A DNA stretch of 64,000 bases from an uncultured Draconibacterium sp. (GCA_947492175.1 CANLMQ010000007.1:139360-203359); one strand, 5' to 3'; numbered from the stretch's first letter, positions 26,659 through 36,862 are shown. A program made the numbers and translations. Notes: generated by a model from the sequence alone, not told the origin.

Positions 26659-28728
26659 CTAATATTCAAAAACCACGGCAGTATGGCATTTGAATTCAGG
26701 CACCACTACCAGTAGTTTACCATCAACCTTATTCATTTTCAATGGTTGCTTTCCCGGAATAGTATATGCCTTTTTGATTTTTTCATCGAAATCAACACTC
26801 ACAGGCACATTATACAACGGCACTAAATCGTCAATCACCTGAGCTCGTCCCCGCTTTAATGGAGTTCCGTAGGTAAGATGAACTACATATCGATTTGATT
26901 GAGGTTGATGCAACAAATTCATTCGTCCACAACTGGGCATTTCCACTTTCACGAAGGGATCGGAAAGCAATTGGTCGAGAGCGTTAAAAAACAATTGACA
27001 ATGAACTTGTGAACCTTCTTTAGCGTAAATAGTTTCCAAGTCGTGTGCACACCAAACAATGTTTCCTTTTCTGATGACGGCAGGATGAATAGCAGGTGTT
27101 GTCTGGTAAGGAACATTATCGTGGGAGGTCCAGTGCTCTACTGTACGATCAAAATACGGCTCATATATTTTTGCTAATATCTCGGCACCTTCCTCCGGTT
27201 CTACTCGTATAGCAGGGATCCTATTCAAAAATGGCGATTGAACCAAATTGTTATTTAACTTGTCTGACACCAGAGTATAATCAACTTGATAATTGGACTC
27301 TCCTAAATATTTTGCACCGATATCAAACTGCCACTTACCATCTTCAAATGCACCTTTGCCAATGATGAATAACTTTCCACCGTTGTCAACAAATGACTGA
27401 ATTTGCTTGGTTTCTTGTTCGTTCAACCTAACACCACTATGAAGAATAAGTAAATCTACGGCACTCCAGCCTTTCAGATTATTGGCTACCACAAAGTTTA
27501 CCTGGTGTTCGAGTAACATTCGGGTAAGATCGTTGTCTTTCCCTGTGAAATTTAACCATACAGCTGTTTTTGCCAGTTGCTTAGCATTAACACAATATTT
27601 TTCAATCTTCTCGATGTATGAATAGGCATATCCAATGTTTTCATAGGTTGCTTTCTCTAAGTTTCCTGTCGGGTGCAGTTGATCTCCGAAATTGGCCATT
27701 GCTCCAAATGAAAACATATTTGCTGCTTCATACCAGATTGCATTTTTGTGTTTGAAACCGCCAAATTCTCCCCAAGCAGAGTGAAACTTTCCACTCATAG
27801 CCACAATGGGCTTACCTGTGTTGGCATAAAATTTTGCACGAACCGGAAACACATCGTAACCTGCCCAGGTAGTAGGCAAATCTTCTAAATCCTGTTTGGT
27901 ATTATATTGATAGTAAGCTTCCTTTAAAATCCGGGGATCGTTCATTCCCGTAGTCCAGTTGTAATAAATTGTAGCATTGGGTCTGTACTTTTTAATTACA
28001 TCATTGGTTTGTTGAAAAAACGCGTGCATTTTTTTACAATGATGTGCCCATGCTTCTTTTTCGTTGTTCCAATCTACCCCATTGGCTTCCATATCCTTTT
28101 TGCTCCATTCGTTGTAGTTAATACTGCCAACCGGAACAATATCGAACCAAAAACCATCGACCTCGTAGTTCTTTGCTATCTCTTCGGTATGTTTCAGCAA
28201 ATGTTCCAGATATCCACCTTCCGGCGATAAAGTGGGCCACCCCCAGGGAAATGGCTCTCCGGGTTTGGCATTTGCTTCCATTTCGGCAAACTGGTTCTTT
28301 CCGTCTTTCCCGGTAGAAACCCATTCGGGATGTTCATGTGCATCCAATACATTCCATCCAACGGTAACATAAGCCTGAGCGGTCACGCCTATTTCGTGAC
28401 AGGCTTCTAACTGAGCACCAAACAAATCATATTTCAGATTGGGATGACGTTTGCCAACTTCAGTGTTGTAATAAGTCCACCCATGGTGACCTTTGGCAAA
28501 AATGTTTATTGAGTTAACATGGCCAGTTTTAAGTGTATGCTGCCACTCCTCCTTGTTCCAGTCTTCTCCAATATTCTCAAGTTTTTCAGTTGTATGAAAA
28601 TCCAGGTGCACTTGACGAGTTCCTTCTTTTGGTAATTGACTTTCTTGTGCATTTACTATTGTAAATGCAAGCAAAAATTTGGAAAGAAGGATGAATCGTA
28701 TCAGGATCATTTTTTTAGAACTCCACAT
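26659..28728 (-). CDS. GHL6-type putative glycosidase with glutamine-amidotransferase-like domain
   Basis: The 689-residue secreted protein opens with TRQVHLDFHTTEKLENIG, then LKTGHVNSINIFAKGHHGW and LEACHEIGVTAQAYVTVGWN, the pattern of hypothetical glycosyl hydrolase family 6 (GHL6) TIM barrels. YEVDGFWFDIVPVG (near residue 190) carries a likely catalytic Asp. The later part (about 420-560; VDLLILHSGVRLNEQETKQI, FVDNGGKLFIIGKGAFEDG) resembles the beta-galactosidase trimerisation domain. Relatives are often labelled alpha-L-fucosidase or alpha-amylase-like without proof. It lies 17 bp downstream of the GH29 gene and 71 bp upstream of the GH172 triplet, so it belongs to the same transcript. 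The substrate is unknown. Confidence 0.7.
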   Translation of the reverse strand: MWSSKKMILIRFILLSKFLLAFTIVNAQESQLPKEGTRQVHLDFHTTEKLENIGEDWNKEEWQHTLKTGHVNSINIFAKGHHGWTYYNTEVGKRHPNLKYDLFGAQLEACHEIGVTAQAYVTVGWNVLDAHEHPEWVSTGKDGKNQFAEMEANAKPGEPFPWGWPTLSPEGGYLEHLLKHTEEIAKNYEVDGFWFDIVPVGSINYNEWSKKDMEANGVDWNNEKEAWAHHCKKMHAFFQQTNDVIKKYRPNATIYYNWTTGMNDPRILKEAYYQYNTKQDLEDLPTTWAGYDVFPVRAKFYANTGKPIVAMSGKFHSAWGEFGGFKHKNAIWYEAANMFSFGAMANFGDQLHPTGNLEKATYENIGYAYSYIEKIEKYCVNAKQLAKTAVWLNFTGKDNDLTRMLLEHQVNFVVANNLKGWSAVDLLILHSGVRLNEQETKQIQSFVDNGGKLFIIGKGAFEDGKWQFDIGAKYLGESNYQVDYTLVSDKLNNNLVQSPFLNRIPAIRVEPEEGAEILAKIYEPYFDRTVEHWTSHDNVPYQTTPAIHPAVIRKGNIVWCAHDLETIYAKEGSQVHCQLFFNALDQLLSDPFVKVEMPSCGRMNLLHQPQSNRYVVHLTYGTPLKRGRAQVIDDLVPLYNVPVSVDFDEKIKKAYTIPGKQPLKMNKVDGKLLVVVPEFKCHTAVVFEY

Positions 28729-28745
28729 AATTTCTAATTTTAAAT

Positions 28746-30839
28746 TTATTTCTTCCAGTCGTCGGTTACAACATCAAATTCGGCATAGCCAACGACATTG
28801 TTCTCACTTGTATTATTTATTGCTTTCAACTTTACAAAACGTGCTTTAGTAGAGCCAAATAACTTTGTTTGCCATATGGGGCTGTTTTTAATGTTGGAAA
28901 ACTCTCCTTCACTCAACAACTTCCATGAACGTCCGTTTTCTGATCCATAAAACTCATAATTAAAAATGATTCCGTCTGACCAACGACTCTGGTCCGGCAG
29001 GTACCTAAATCCTTTAACTGAGTTTACTTCACCGAGATCAACCACCAAATCAACCGGCATTTTTGTTCCTTTCTGATGCCATACGGTCGATGGATCACCA
29101 TCAAATATTTTATTGACATTTTCATCATTTACGCCAATAACTTTCCATTGCTTTTTGACTATGTCAAATGCTTCTCTACTTACGGGACTTCTTTTATCCG
29201 TTAACGGATCCACAGTTATGGCTTTCACTATGGCTTTACGATCCAAAATAAATGGTTCGGTGTAGCTATTTGATTTCTCGTTAGGCTCAGAACCATCCAT
29301 AGTATAATACACTTTTACTTCTTTTTCAGCCGAGTGTATTATAAGTAATCCCTCCTTATTTCTGGAAATGACTGGTGCTGTTAATATTTTTGGAGCATTA
29401 TAGATTTCAACATTGGAAATCAACGGTGAGGCTTTGGCACTTTTAATGTTCACCCTCACCTTTGTTGCTGTTGTGGTTGGTAACCGTAATATCCTTTTGT
29501 ACCCGATGGTCGTTTCTTTAGCCAGAGTCTTCCATTCTCCGTTAACCAAAGCTTCTAATGTAAACTCCTTAACACGCTGCCCCAATCGGATGTACTCCTG
29601 GATCAGGAAACGGTTAAATTCAGTAGGCTCTTCAAGATTGATCGTCAGTGATGCTTTCGATACTTGATCATCGGTAGCCCAATAGGTTTCCTTGTCACCA
29701 TCGGTTACGTTGGCAGCCTCGTATTTTCCAGAGTTTCCTCTTTTGTTATCGGCTTCTGCATCTTTTCCCTCAGCCAGGTCAACGGCAAAATCGGCCTTCA
29801 GTGCATTCGAAAGCTTTAATATCTGCTCCTCATCCGTTTCATGAATCAGACCTCTTGGATCAACGGGGAAGTTCATCAGCAAAGTCGCTCCACGTCCTAC
29901 TGAATGGTAATAAATATCCAACAGATGTGGCAAGGTTTTTACTTTATGATCTTCAGACTGATGATAAAACCATCCTGGACGGATTGAAACATCTACCTCG
30001 GCAGGAACCCAATGGGTACCGTCTTCATGCCCGTAACGCAATTGCTGGTAATGAGGCCACCCCGGCCAAACTTCATCTCGACGCAGGGTATTCCAGTTGG
30101 TTTCACCAACCCATCCTTCTTCGTTTCCACACCAGCGACATCCCGGACCTGCGTCACTAAATAAAATGGTATTAGGTTGCAATTCGCGTACAATCTTATA
30201 GGTATTTTCCCAATCGTAGTATTTTTTACGATCAACATTCCTGGTCTCATTTGCTCCGCCATAGTATCCAGATCCCCCATTCGCACCATCGAACCAAATC
30301 TCAAAAATATCACCATAGTTAGTCAGTAATTCTCTTAGTTGATTACGGAAATAATTGATATACTCCGGCTTACCATAATCAGCATGATTCCGGTCCCAGG
30401 GAGACAAGTACACGCCAAATTTCAGCCCATATTCTTTACAGGCATCAGAAAGTTCTCTTAACAAATCACCTTTCCCATCACGCCAGGGTGAATTTTTTAC
30501 TGAGTATTCGGTGTATTTCGAAGGCCACAAACAAAATCCATCGTGGTGTTTGGCCGTAATGATAATTCCTTTCAATCCAGCCTCTTTGCACACTTTGGCC
30601 CACTGGCGACAATCCAGGTCGGTTGGATTAAACAGTTCTGGACTTTTATCACCGTACCCCCACTCAATATCGGTAAAAGTATTCATACTAAAATGGACAA
30701 ATGCGTATTGTTCCATTTCATGCCATTTAAGCTGCGCTTCAGTTGGAACTGGACCTACTGCCAAGGGTGGATCAACCTGCTTGCACGAAGTAATAAATAC
30801 TATTAATATCACCCAAAGGCCTAATTTCTTGTATTTCAT
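28746..30839 (-). CDS. GH29 alpha-L-fucosidase-like lipoprotein with discoidin domains
   Basis: I start at M7 of the open frame (30839) because MKYKKLGLWVILIVFITSC is a clean lipoprotein signal, whereas the upstream residues MEDIKI are acidic. The catalytic barrel (about 25-345) has GIIITAKHHDGFCLWPSKYT and IFEIWFDGANGG, where Asp about 182 is the expected GH29 nucleophile. C-terminal modules are a F5/8C-like domain (about 350-485), a CHB_HEX_C-like insert (VYYTMDGSEPNEKS) and a second F5/8C domain (about 560-690). It starts about 20 bp behind the GH20 gene. A close paralogue lies on the plus strand at 61582-63642. GH29 enzymes remove alpha-L-fucose and some tolerate beta-D-arabinopyranosides. 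Confidence 0.88.
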   Translation of the reverse strand: MKYKKLGLWVILIVFITSCKQVDPPLAVGPVPTEAQLKWHEMEQYAFVHFSMNTFTDIEWGYGDKSPELFNPTDLDCRQWAKVCKEAGLKGIIITAKHHDGFCLWPSKYTEYSVKNSPWRDGKGDLLRELSDACKEYGLKFGVYLSPWDRNHADYGKPEYINYFRNQLRELLTNYGDIFEIWFDGANGGSGYYGGANETRNVDRKKYYDWENTYKIVRELQPNTILFSDAGPGCRWCGNEEGWVGETNWNTLRRDEVWPGWPHYQQLRYGHEDGTHWVPAEVDVSIRPGWFYHQSEDHKVKTLPHLLDIYYHSVGRGATLLMNFPVDPRGLIHETDEEQILKLSNALKADFAVDLAEGKDAEADNKRGNSGKYEAANVTDGDKETYWATDDQVSKASLTINLEEPTEFNRFLIQEYIRLGQRVKEFTLEALVNGEWKTLAKETTIGYKRILRLPTTTATKVRVNIKSAKASPLISNVEIYNAPKILTAPVISRNKEGLLIIHSAEKEVKVYYTMDGSEPNEKSNSYTEPFILDRKAIVKAITVDPLTDKRSPVSREAFDIVKKQWKVIGVNDENVNKIFDGDPSTVWHQKGTKMPVDLVVDLGEVNSVKGFRYLPDQSRWSDGIIFNYEFYGSENGRSWKLLSEGEFSNIKNSPIWQTKLFGSTKARFVKLKAINNTSENNVVGYAEFDVVTDDWKK

Positions 30840-30859
30840 AATTTTAATATCTTCCATTT

Positions 30860-33154
30860 TTAAAAACTGTACATTTGCTGAGATACCTTTGTGAATTCAT
30901 CTGTACCCTGTAACCTGAAATCAATCCTCGGACCATTCCATGCCTGGGGCCAGCCTCCGATAATGTTGTTCAGATAGATCAGCTTTACCTCATGCTTCCC
31001 TTTTTTTAGGGCAACGGTGGTATTATTTCTCGAGAAGCGTTTCACTTCTCCATCATTATTGATAAGCAACTGACCACCTAAAAAGAACTGATCTACATTA
31101 GTCGAGAACTCATAGATTCCATCTTCAGGCATTTCAATATAGCCGGATAATATGTGAGCTGATGGTTCATCAATTTGAGCGCTGGTGTAGGCGCGGTTCA
31201 GGTTCACATCACTGGCTGTTTCCGTCCAATCCTTTACCTTCTCCAAATCAGCCACATAAATGAAATCACCTTTGGTATATTTCTCTTTTAAACCTTTCCC
31301 TTTAGTTTCCACGTCTACAGCAGGCTTAAATGTCTGTTTATCAACCACGATGGTGCGCACTTTGCTCAATTGACCACTACTTAATACTGAGGCTATTTTT
31401 ATCTCTGTATTCTCAGAAAAGTTAAAAGGCTGCTCATAAACTGCCGACTCAGCAGTTGGTTCACTACCATCCAGTGTGTAAACCATTTTGACTGGACGTG
31501 TTGTTGTAAATTCAACTTTAGCAGAATTAGTAAAAACCACCTTATTACAAGGTCCTTCCGGTAACGGAATGTGGTAGTTGATATCGTGCATATCCATGCG
31601 TACATACTGATTGTCCATTCGTCTGGCGAAATCCGTAAAATTTTTATTCTCTTTAGAGGTCCAGTTCACTTCCGCCAATGCAATGATTCTTGGGTAGACA
31701 CGATATTCAATTAACTCCGGAGTATACATGTATTCAGTCCAGACATTACCTTGAGTACCAAGCACATGTTTAGCCATTTCTGGTTTCAATTGTTCAGGTA
31801 CTGGCTCATAAGAGTAGGACTCTTCAAGTGTGGTATAACCACCAATAGCCACGGGTTCAACTCTTGAATCCCCCTGATAATGATCGAGGTAACACCAATT
31901 ACCGGGCGTCATAACCACATCATGACCATGCGTAGCTGCTTCAATCCCTCCTTCTTCGCCTCGCCACGACATGACAGCTGCCGACTCAGCCAGGCCTCCT
32001 TCCAGAATTTCATCCCAACCAATCATCTTTTTGCCATGTGCTAAAAGCACTTTTTCAATGCGCTGAACAAAATAGCTTTGCAGCTCATGCTCATCCTTCA
32101 GGCCTTCCTCTTTCATTCGGCGCTGACATAACATACAACTTTCCCATCTGGTTTTGGGACACTCATCGCCTCCAATATGGAAATATTCTGAAGGGAAAAG
32201 CGCCACTACTTCATCAATGATGTCTTCCAAAAATTCAAAAGTCTCTTCCTTCCCGGCGCAATACACATCAGGTTCAACCCCCCAAATATTTCTTACTTTA
32301 AAAGGACCGCCTGTACAAGAGTACTCGGGATATGCGGTTAAAGCCGCCAAGGCATGTCCCGGTAATTCAATCTCCGGAATTACATCAATCATACGGTCTG
32401 ATGCATAGGCCACAATCTCCTTAACCTCTTGTTGCGTATAAAAACCACCGTATTCATTTCCCTCTCCCTCAATGCGCTTAGAACCGATTTGTGTTAACAA
32501 TGGATATTTCTTTATCTCGATTCGCCACCCTTGATCCTCGGTCAGATGCCAGTGAAATTTATTCATTTTGAACATCGCCATCATATCAAGATGTTTCTTG
32601 ATGTCTTCAACAGGCACATAATGACGACATACATCCAAATGTAAACCTCGGTACTTAAAACGGGGTTCATCCTGGATATCTAAGATGGGAATATTCCAAT
32701 CCACATCTGTTACCAATGTTGAACTTTCCACCTCCGCAGGGAGCAATTGAAGTAAAGTCTGTAAACCATAGAAGATTCCTTTGATGGTACTTCCTGTGAT
32801 CTCAATACTTTTTGATGTTACTTTCAACTTGTAGGCTTCATCATTTGCTGATTGTTGAGTTTCAATTACCACATTAATGAAATTATCCCGGGGGTTTGTA
32901 TTCACTACATCCAGCTCATAGCCAGTGGAGGTTTTAAGCTTTTTGGCGAAAAGTGTTATGACCTCAGAAATCTGCTCGCTTTCAGCAACAAAAACAGTTT
33001 TGCTATTAAGCGTAAAAACACCTTCACCCTTCACGATACTTGTCGGTCTGGGAGTCACACTAATACCTTTGTTATATGGTTTTTCTACCTTTTCGGCATT
33101 ACATGCCAATAATACCATCAGCAGGATGGCTATGCTTCCAATTTTTAAATTCAT
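30860..33154 (-). CDS. GH20 beta-N-acetylhexosaminidase lipoprotein
   Basis: The 764-residue protein is a lipoprotein (Cys18, MVLLAC). It has the GH20 N-terminal alpha/beta domain (about 30-160) and a catalytic barrel with FHWHLTEDQGWRIEIKKYP and FHIGGDECPKTRWE, where the adjacent Asp-Glu at about residue 330 are the substrate-assisted catalytic pair. A CHB_HEX_C-like stretch follows (VYTLDGSEPTAESAVYEQPF), and the last ~140 residues look like a PA14/F5-8C-type sandwich (GYIEMPEDGIYEFSTN). It removes terminal beta-GlcNAc or GalNAc. It is the only hexosaminidase in the window and implies that the target glycan carries an N-acetylhexosamine or a linker containing one. Confidence 0.92.
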   Translation of the reverse strand: MNLKIGSIAILLMVLLACNAEKVEKPYNKGISVTPRPTSIVKGEGVFTLNSKTVFVAESEQISEVITLFAKKLKTSTGYELDVVNTNPRDNFINVVIETQQSANDEAYKLKVTSKSIEITGSTIKGIFYGLQTLLQLLPAEVESSTLVTDVDWNIPILDIQDEPRFKYRGLHLDVCRHYVPVEDIKKHLDMMAMFKMNKFHWHLTEDQGWRIEIKKYPLLTQIGSKRIEGEGNEYGGFYTQQEVKEIVAYASDRMIDVIPEIELPGHALAALTAYPEYSCTGGPFKVRNIWGVEPDVYCAGKEETFEFLEDIIDEVVALFPSEYFHIGGDECPKTRWESCMLCQRRMKEEGLKDEHELQSYFVQRIEKVLLAHGKKMIGWDEILEGGLAESAAVMSWRGEEGGIEAATHGHDVVMTPGNWCYLDHYQGDSRVEPVAIGGYTTLEESYSYEPVPEQLKPEMAKHVLGTQGNVWTEYMYTPELIEYRVYPRIIALAEVNWTSKENKNFTDFARRMDNQYVRMDMHDINYHIPLPEGPCNKVVFTNSAKVEFTTTRPVKMVYTLDGSEPTAESAVYEQPFNFSENTEIKIASVLSSGQLSKVRTIVVDKQTFKPAVDVETKGKGLKEKYTKGDFIYVADLEKVKDWTETASDVNLNRAYTSAQIDEPSAHILSGYIEMPEDGIYEFSTNVDQFFLGGQLLINNDGEVKRFSRNNTTVALKKGKHEVKLIYLNNIIGGWPQAWNGPRIDFRLQGTDEFTKVSQQMYSF

Positions 33155-33174
33155 ATTGTACTATTTATTTGTAT

Positions 33175-34470
33175 TTATTCTTTTGCAAAAACGGTTAATG
33201 TTCGATAGCCATAAATGGCAATTACCACAAAACATATAAACGGTAGAACAAACGAGACATTAACGGCTGGTAACCAACCAATCTCCCCCATATCAATGAT
33301 GGCTCCCTGTAACGGTGGCATTAAGGCACCCCCCACAATGGCCATCACCAAACCTGCTGCACCTATAGTGGCATCATCCCCTAAGCCATGAAGTGCAATT
33401 CCGTAAATGGTTGGGAACATTAATGACATAAAACCGGAAGTAGCCACCAGGCAGTAAAGTCCCAGTTGTCCCTCAATCAATATCACCCCTGTGGTGGTTA
33501 TCATCCCTCCAATAGCAAAGATTGTCAGCATTTTTCGCGCATTTACATACTTCATCATGGCAGTACTAATAAAACGGCTTATGATAAAAAGTGCCATTGC
33601 GGCAATGTTGTAGTTCTGCGCGGTTGCTTTATCGTATCCTAAGTTTTCTGCATATTGAATGATGAACGTCCAGCACATAATCTGTGTTGCAACATAAAAT
33701 ACCTGAGCTATCACCCCTTCACGGTATTTGCGATTTTTAAATAATCTTTTAAAGGAGTCTTTAGCATGAACAGAATGATCCGCATTCTGACGCTCAGGCA
33801 TCTTAGACACCAGAATAATCACAAACATTACAAGTACGACAAAGCCAAGCATCACATAAGGATCACGGATCACGGCAAGATCATGAGTACGGACTGCTGC
33901 CTTTTCTGTTGCATCCATAGTTTCAAAAACCAAATTACCCGAGGCATCACGAACATCAGATTGTAAAGAGGCAAGAATTACCTTTGATGCTATAAACATT
34001 CCGAAGATAGAACCAAGAGGATTAAACGATTGAGCGAGATTCAACCGGCGCGTAGCAGTTGACTCATCTCCCATTGAAAGAATATACGGATTTGCAGTGG
34101 TTTCCAGAAAAGCCAGCCCAAAAGTCAGGATGTATAATGATCCTAAGAAGAAACCAAACATTTCAAATCGTGCAGCCGGATAAAATAATAATGCACCAGT
34201 TGCATATAATAACAAACCAAGTAAAACTCCTTTCTTATAGGTATAACGTTTTACAAACAAAGCTGCAGGAATGGCCATGGTTCCATATCCTCCATAAAAC
34301 GCAAATTGAATTAAAGAGGCTTTAGCATTGGTAATTTCCATTACTGTTTTAAATGCCGCCACCATTGGATTGGTGATATCATTGGCAAATCCCCACAACG
34401 AAAACAGGCAGGTGATCATGATAAAAGGTACCAGCAACTCCTTGGATACTACTTTTTCTTTTTTATTCAT
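33175..34470 (-). CDS. fucP: FucP-type L-fucose/H+ symporter (MFS)
   Basis: The 431-residue protein has about 12 hydrophobic segments and belongs to the FHS subfamily of MFS sugar/H+ symporters. The two acidic residues that matter in E. coli FucP are in their usual motifs: Asp in GFANDITNP (near residue 31) and Glu in GLAFLETTANPYILSMG (near residue 122). It lies 20 bp before the GH20 gene and is the only inner-membrane sugar transporter of the locus. Its substrate should therefore be the main released monosaccharide: L-fucose, or D-arabinose, which has the same ring configuration without the methyl group. Relatives also take up glucose and galactose. Confidence 0.85.
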   Translation of the reverse strand: MNKKEKVVSKELLVPFIMITCLFSLWGFANDITNPMVAAFKTVMEITNAKASLIQFAFYGGYGTMAIPAALFVKRYTYKKGVLLGLLLYATGALLFYPAARFEMFGFFLGSLYILTFGLAFLETTANPYILSMGDESTATRRLNLAQSFNPLGSIFGMFIASKVILASLQSDVRDASGNLVFETMDATEKAAVRTHDLAVIRDPYVMLGFVVLVMFVIILVSKMPERQNADHSVHAKDSFKRLFKNRKYREGVIAQVFYVATQIMCWTFIIQYAENLGYDKATAQNYNIAAMALFIISRFISTAMMKYVNARKMLTIFAIGGMITTTGVILIEGQLGLYCLVATSGFMSLMFPTIYGIALHGLGDDATIGAAGLVMAIVGGALMPPLQGAIIDMGEIGWLPAVNVSFVLPFICFVVIAIYGYRTLTVFAKE

Positions 34471-34496
34471 AAACGATTGTTTTAAAAGGACTATTT

Positions 34497-35735
34497 CTAA
34501 AAGATATTTTCTAATGCATCTATTGAAACTCCCAATATTTTATTACTGATTTGATTTAGGGCTTCTTTAGATCCCTGTAAATGATAGGTTGTTTGAATAT
34601 GTGTATAAGATTCACCTGATTTTAGGGCCAGAGCTGGTGAAGAAGTTTCCAGTTCGTAAAACGGTCCCATTTGGGAGCCATCATCAAGTGGTCCATCATT
34701 GTAAGAATTTAAAGCGTCTCCTTTGTAAGGATTTTCCTGTAGTTCCCAGGCAGAATTCACATAATCAGTATTCCCTTCGGGGAGTTTACACTCCAAAATT
34801 GTTAATGCTCCATTTTTTGCATCATAACTCCCCATAATACCAGTAGAACGTAAAGGTGGTACTCCAATTTTTCCGCGACTTTTACCATCGGCCTTAAAGA
34901 ACACTTTGTTTCCCTGTACCTTAAGTCTGTTATCTGACACTTTCCCAAAATAATCATCATTCACTTCAGGACCAAGAAGCTTCGCATCTCCCGATTTTAT
35001 TGGGATTACAACAGTAACCTCGGGCGAAGGAATTAGCATTCCTAACATCCAGATTGAAAGCAAGCCTGTTTCTTTTTTCCAAGCTTGCTCACCGTTGTTT
35101 CTAATTGTATTTGAAGATTTGTAGGCAACTACAGATATATTGGCCGCTGAAATACCAAGGTCTCTTTCTACCTGCTCATTTGAGAGTAACTGAACCTTAC
35201 GCGTAACCATTAATTCGAAATTAGTTCCCGAGTAGTTGGTTAAATGCATCACCTTTTTAAATTGAACAGCGTTCTCATCCTGTGAAATCAAACCAAATGG
35301 TTTTGTATCAATTTCTTCAGGTACGAACCAATTCTCAAATACGAAATCTTTATCCTTATCAAAATAGACTGAAAACTGTCCTCCTTCCGGTCCAATCCAA
35401 AACCGCTCCTCGCCGCCAAATGGATTAAAATGTTCCACAAACTTTTGTTGCTTTATCAGATCGTAGTTGATCCATCCAAAACTAAAACCATCATCTCCAT
35501 TGCAAGTTGAGGTCATTACTCTTCCCTGGTACTCAGGCAAAATAAGAATGGAAGCATCTCCATTTTTCAATTCAACTGGGTTTGAATATTTTCTTAGAAA
35601 CTCTTTATCAAAAAGATATGTTCCCGCCTTAGTTTTAGGCATTGCACTTTTTTTAGCATTAGGCTTAGTATTACAACTAACAAGTGTACTTACAATTAAT
35701 AGACTTGTTAATATCAAATAGGTAAAACGTCTCAT
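34497..35735 (-). CDS. DUF6786-family lipoprotein
   Basis: The 412-residue product is a lipoprotein (STLVSC). Typical family motifs are ILPEYQGRVMTSTCNGDDGF, GWINYDLI, FNPFGGEERFWIGPEGGQF and GPFYELETSSPALALKSGES. The pattern recalls aldose-1-epimerase-like beta-supersandwich proteins, so a mutarotase or sugar-binding role is conceivable, but no function is established. It lies 26 bp upstream of fucP in transcription order, in line with a part in handling released sugars. The next gene upstream, a propeller hydrolase, is 149 bp away, a larger gap than elsewhere in the block. Confidence 0.75.
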   Translation of the reverse strand: MRRFTYLILTSLLIVSTLVSCNTKPNAKKSAMPKTKAGTYLFDKEFLRKYSNPVELKNGDASILILPEYQGRVMTSTCNGDDGFSFGWINYDLIKQQKFVEHFNPFGGEERFWIGPEGGQFSVYFDKDKDFVFENWFVPEEIDTKPFGLISQDENAVQFKKVMHLTNYSGTNFELMVTRKVQLLSNEQVERDLGISAANISVVAYKSSNTIRNNGEQAWKKETGLLSIWMLGMLIPSPEVTVVIPIKSGDAKLLGPEVNDDYFGKVSDNRLKVQGNKVFFKADGKSRGKIGVPPLRSTGIMGSYDAKNGALTILECKLPEGNTDYVNSAWELQENPYKGDALNSYNDGPLDDGSQMGPFYELETSSPALALKSGESYTHIQTTYHLQGSKEALNQISNKILGVSIDALENIF

Positions 35736-35884
35736 TTTTAGATTCTATTCATTGGTTTATAATTTTAGTTTTATTGGTAACTTGAAGAGTTCACCTCGTG
35801 AACAATCATCCTGATGGATAGTAATTTTGGCTAATTTTAAATCACTTCCGGGTATATTTCAAATTACCAAAATGTCTTTTCTAA

Positions 35885-36862
35885 CTATTTAATCCATTTC
35901 AATGGTGCAATACTTACCGACTGATGATTTAAATAATGCTGATCTTCAGGACCGCATGATGTAATATACTCCTGCCCTTTATACGTGAATATTTCGGCTG
36001 CATGGCCAAATAAAGTGACAATGGTATTGTTCTCATAATCAAAATGATCCGGATCATCTGAAACAACCACCAAGGTTTCAGCATATCTTCGGTGCGCATA
36101 AGTAAAAAAGAGATACCACTTATCCTCTCTCTGAACAACAAACGGAGACTCAATAAGCGTTGCCCAGGTACAATCATTAATGCCCAGAATGGTTTGAGGT
36201 TCTTCGAACGTTTTAAAGTCTGTTGTTTTAATCCTCAATACTTGTGACTGTTTTACACCTTTATTACCGGTACTTACCACATGTATCCAGTATTTCCCAT
36301 CAGTACCTTTCATAATATGAGGATCGCGGGTACCGATCCATAAATTATCGGGTAATATATAACCTTCCTGAGGAGTCCAGTTATATAAATCATCAGACCA
36401 GTATACCTGTAAACGACGCTGCTCGTGCCAAACTTCAACTACCATTACATAGCGCTGACTCTCTTCGTGCCACACAACATAAGGAGCTCCGACGTACTCC
36501 GATCCATTACTCTCATCAATGGCAAATTCCTCACGTTTCCAGTCCATTACTGATCCAGTAGTAGTACAATGTCCTAAATAAGGATGATAACGATAAAGTT
36601 CTTTTCCCTCTGGCGGGTAAGGGTTATTAATACCAAACCAATGTAACGTCCCCTCTTTATCTTCTATAAAACAGTGGTCATTGGTAAACCACTTTGACTC
36701 ATCAGTTATAAAATCGGGTTTTGCATCAATCATTTTACGGCTTTCGCCTGCCAAAACCGGAATCGCCGGTTCTGTCGCCTGCTCATCTAATGGGTTTGAA
36801 GAATCACAAGAAATAGCGGTATAAGCCGCCAACAACATTATTAATAACTTATTCATATGCAA
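35885..36862 (-). CDS. Five-bladed beta-propeller glycosidase-like lipoprotein (GH43/GH32-like)
   Basis: The 325-residue lipoprotein (AYTAISC) has the blades and acidic triad of clans GH-F/GH-J: Asp in KWFTNDHCFIEDKEG, Asp in IGTRDPHIMKGTDGKYW, and Glu in WATLIESPFVVQREDKWYLF. Blade motifs such as YWSDDLYNW and KTTDFKTFEEP are typical of GH43-type enzymes. It is a paralogue of the next gene (36884-37864) and is separated from it by 21 bp. Such propellers include alpha-L-arabinofuranosidases, xylosidases and fructofuranosidases; an exo-furanosidase would fit the locus. The exact family is not assignable. Confidence 0.75.
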   Translation of the reverse strand: MHMNKLLIMLLAAYTAISCDSSNPLDEQATEPAIPVLAGESRKMIDAKPDFITDESKWFTNDHCFIEDKEGTLHWFGINNPYPPEGKELYRYHPYLGHCTTTGSVMDWKREEFAIDESNGSEYVGAPYVVWHEESQRYVMVVEVWHEQRRLQVYWSDDLYNWTPQEGYILPDNLWIGTRDPHIMKGTDGKYWIHVVSTGNKGVKQSQVLRIKTTDFKTFEEPQTILGINDCTWATLIESPFVVQREDKWYLFFTYAHRRYAETLVVVSDDPDHFDYENNTIVTLFGHAAEIFTYKGQEYITSCGPEDQHYLNHQSVSIAPLKWIK

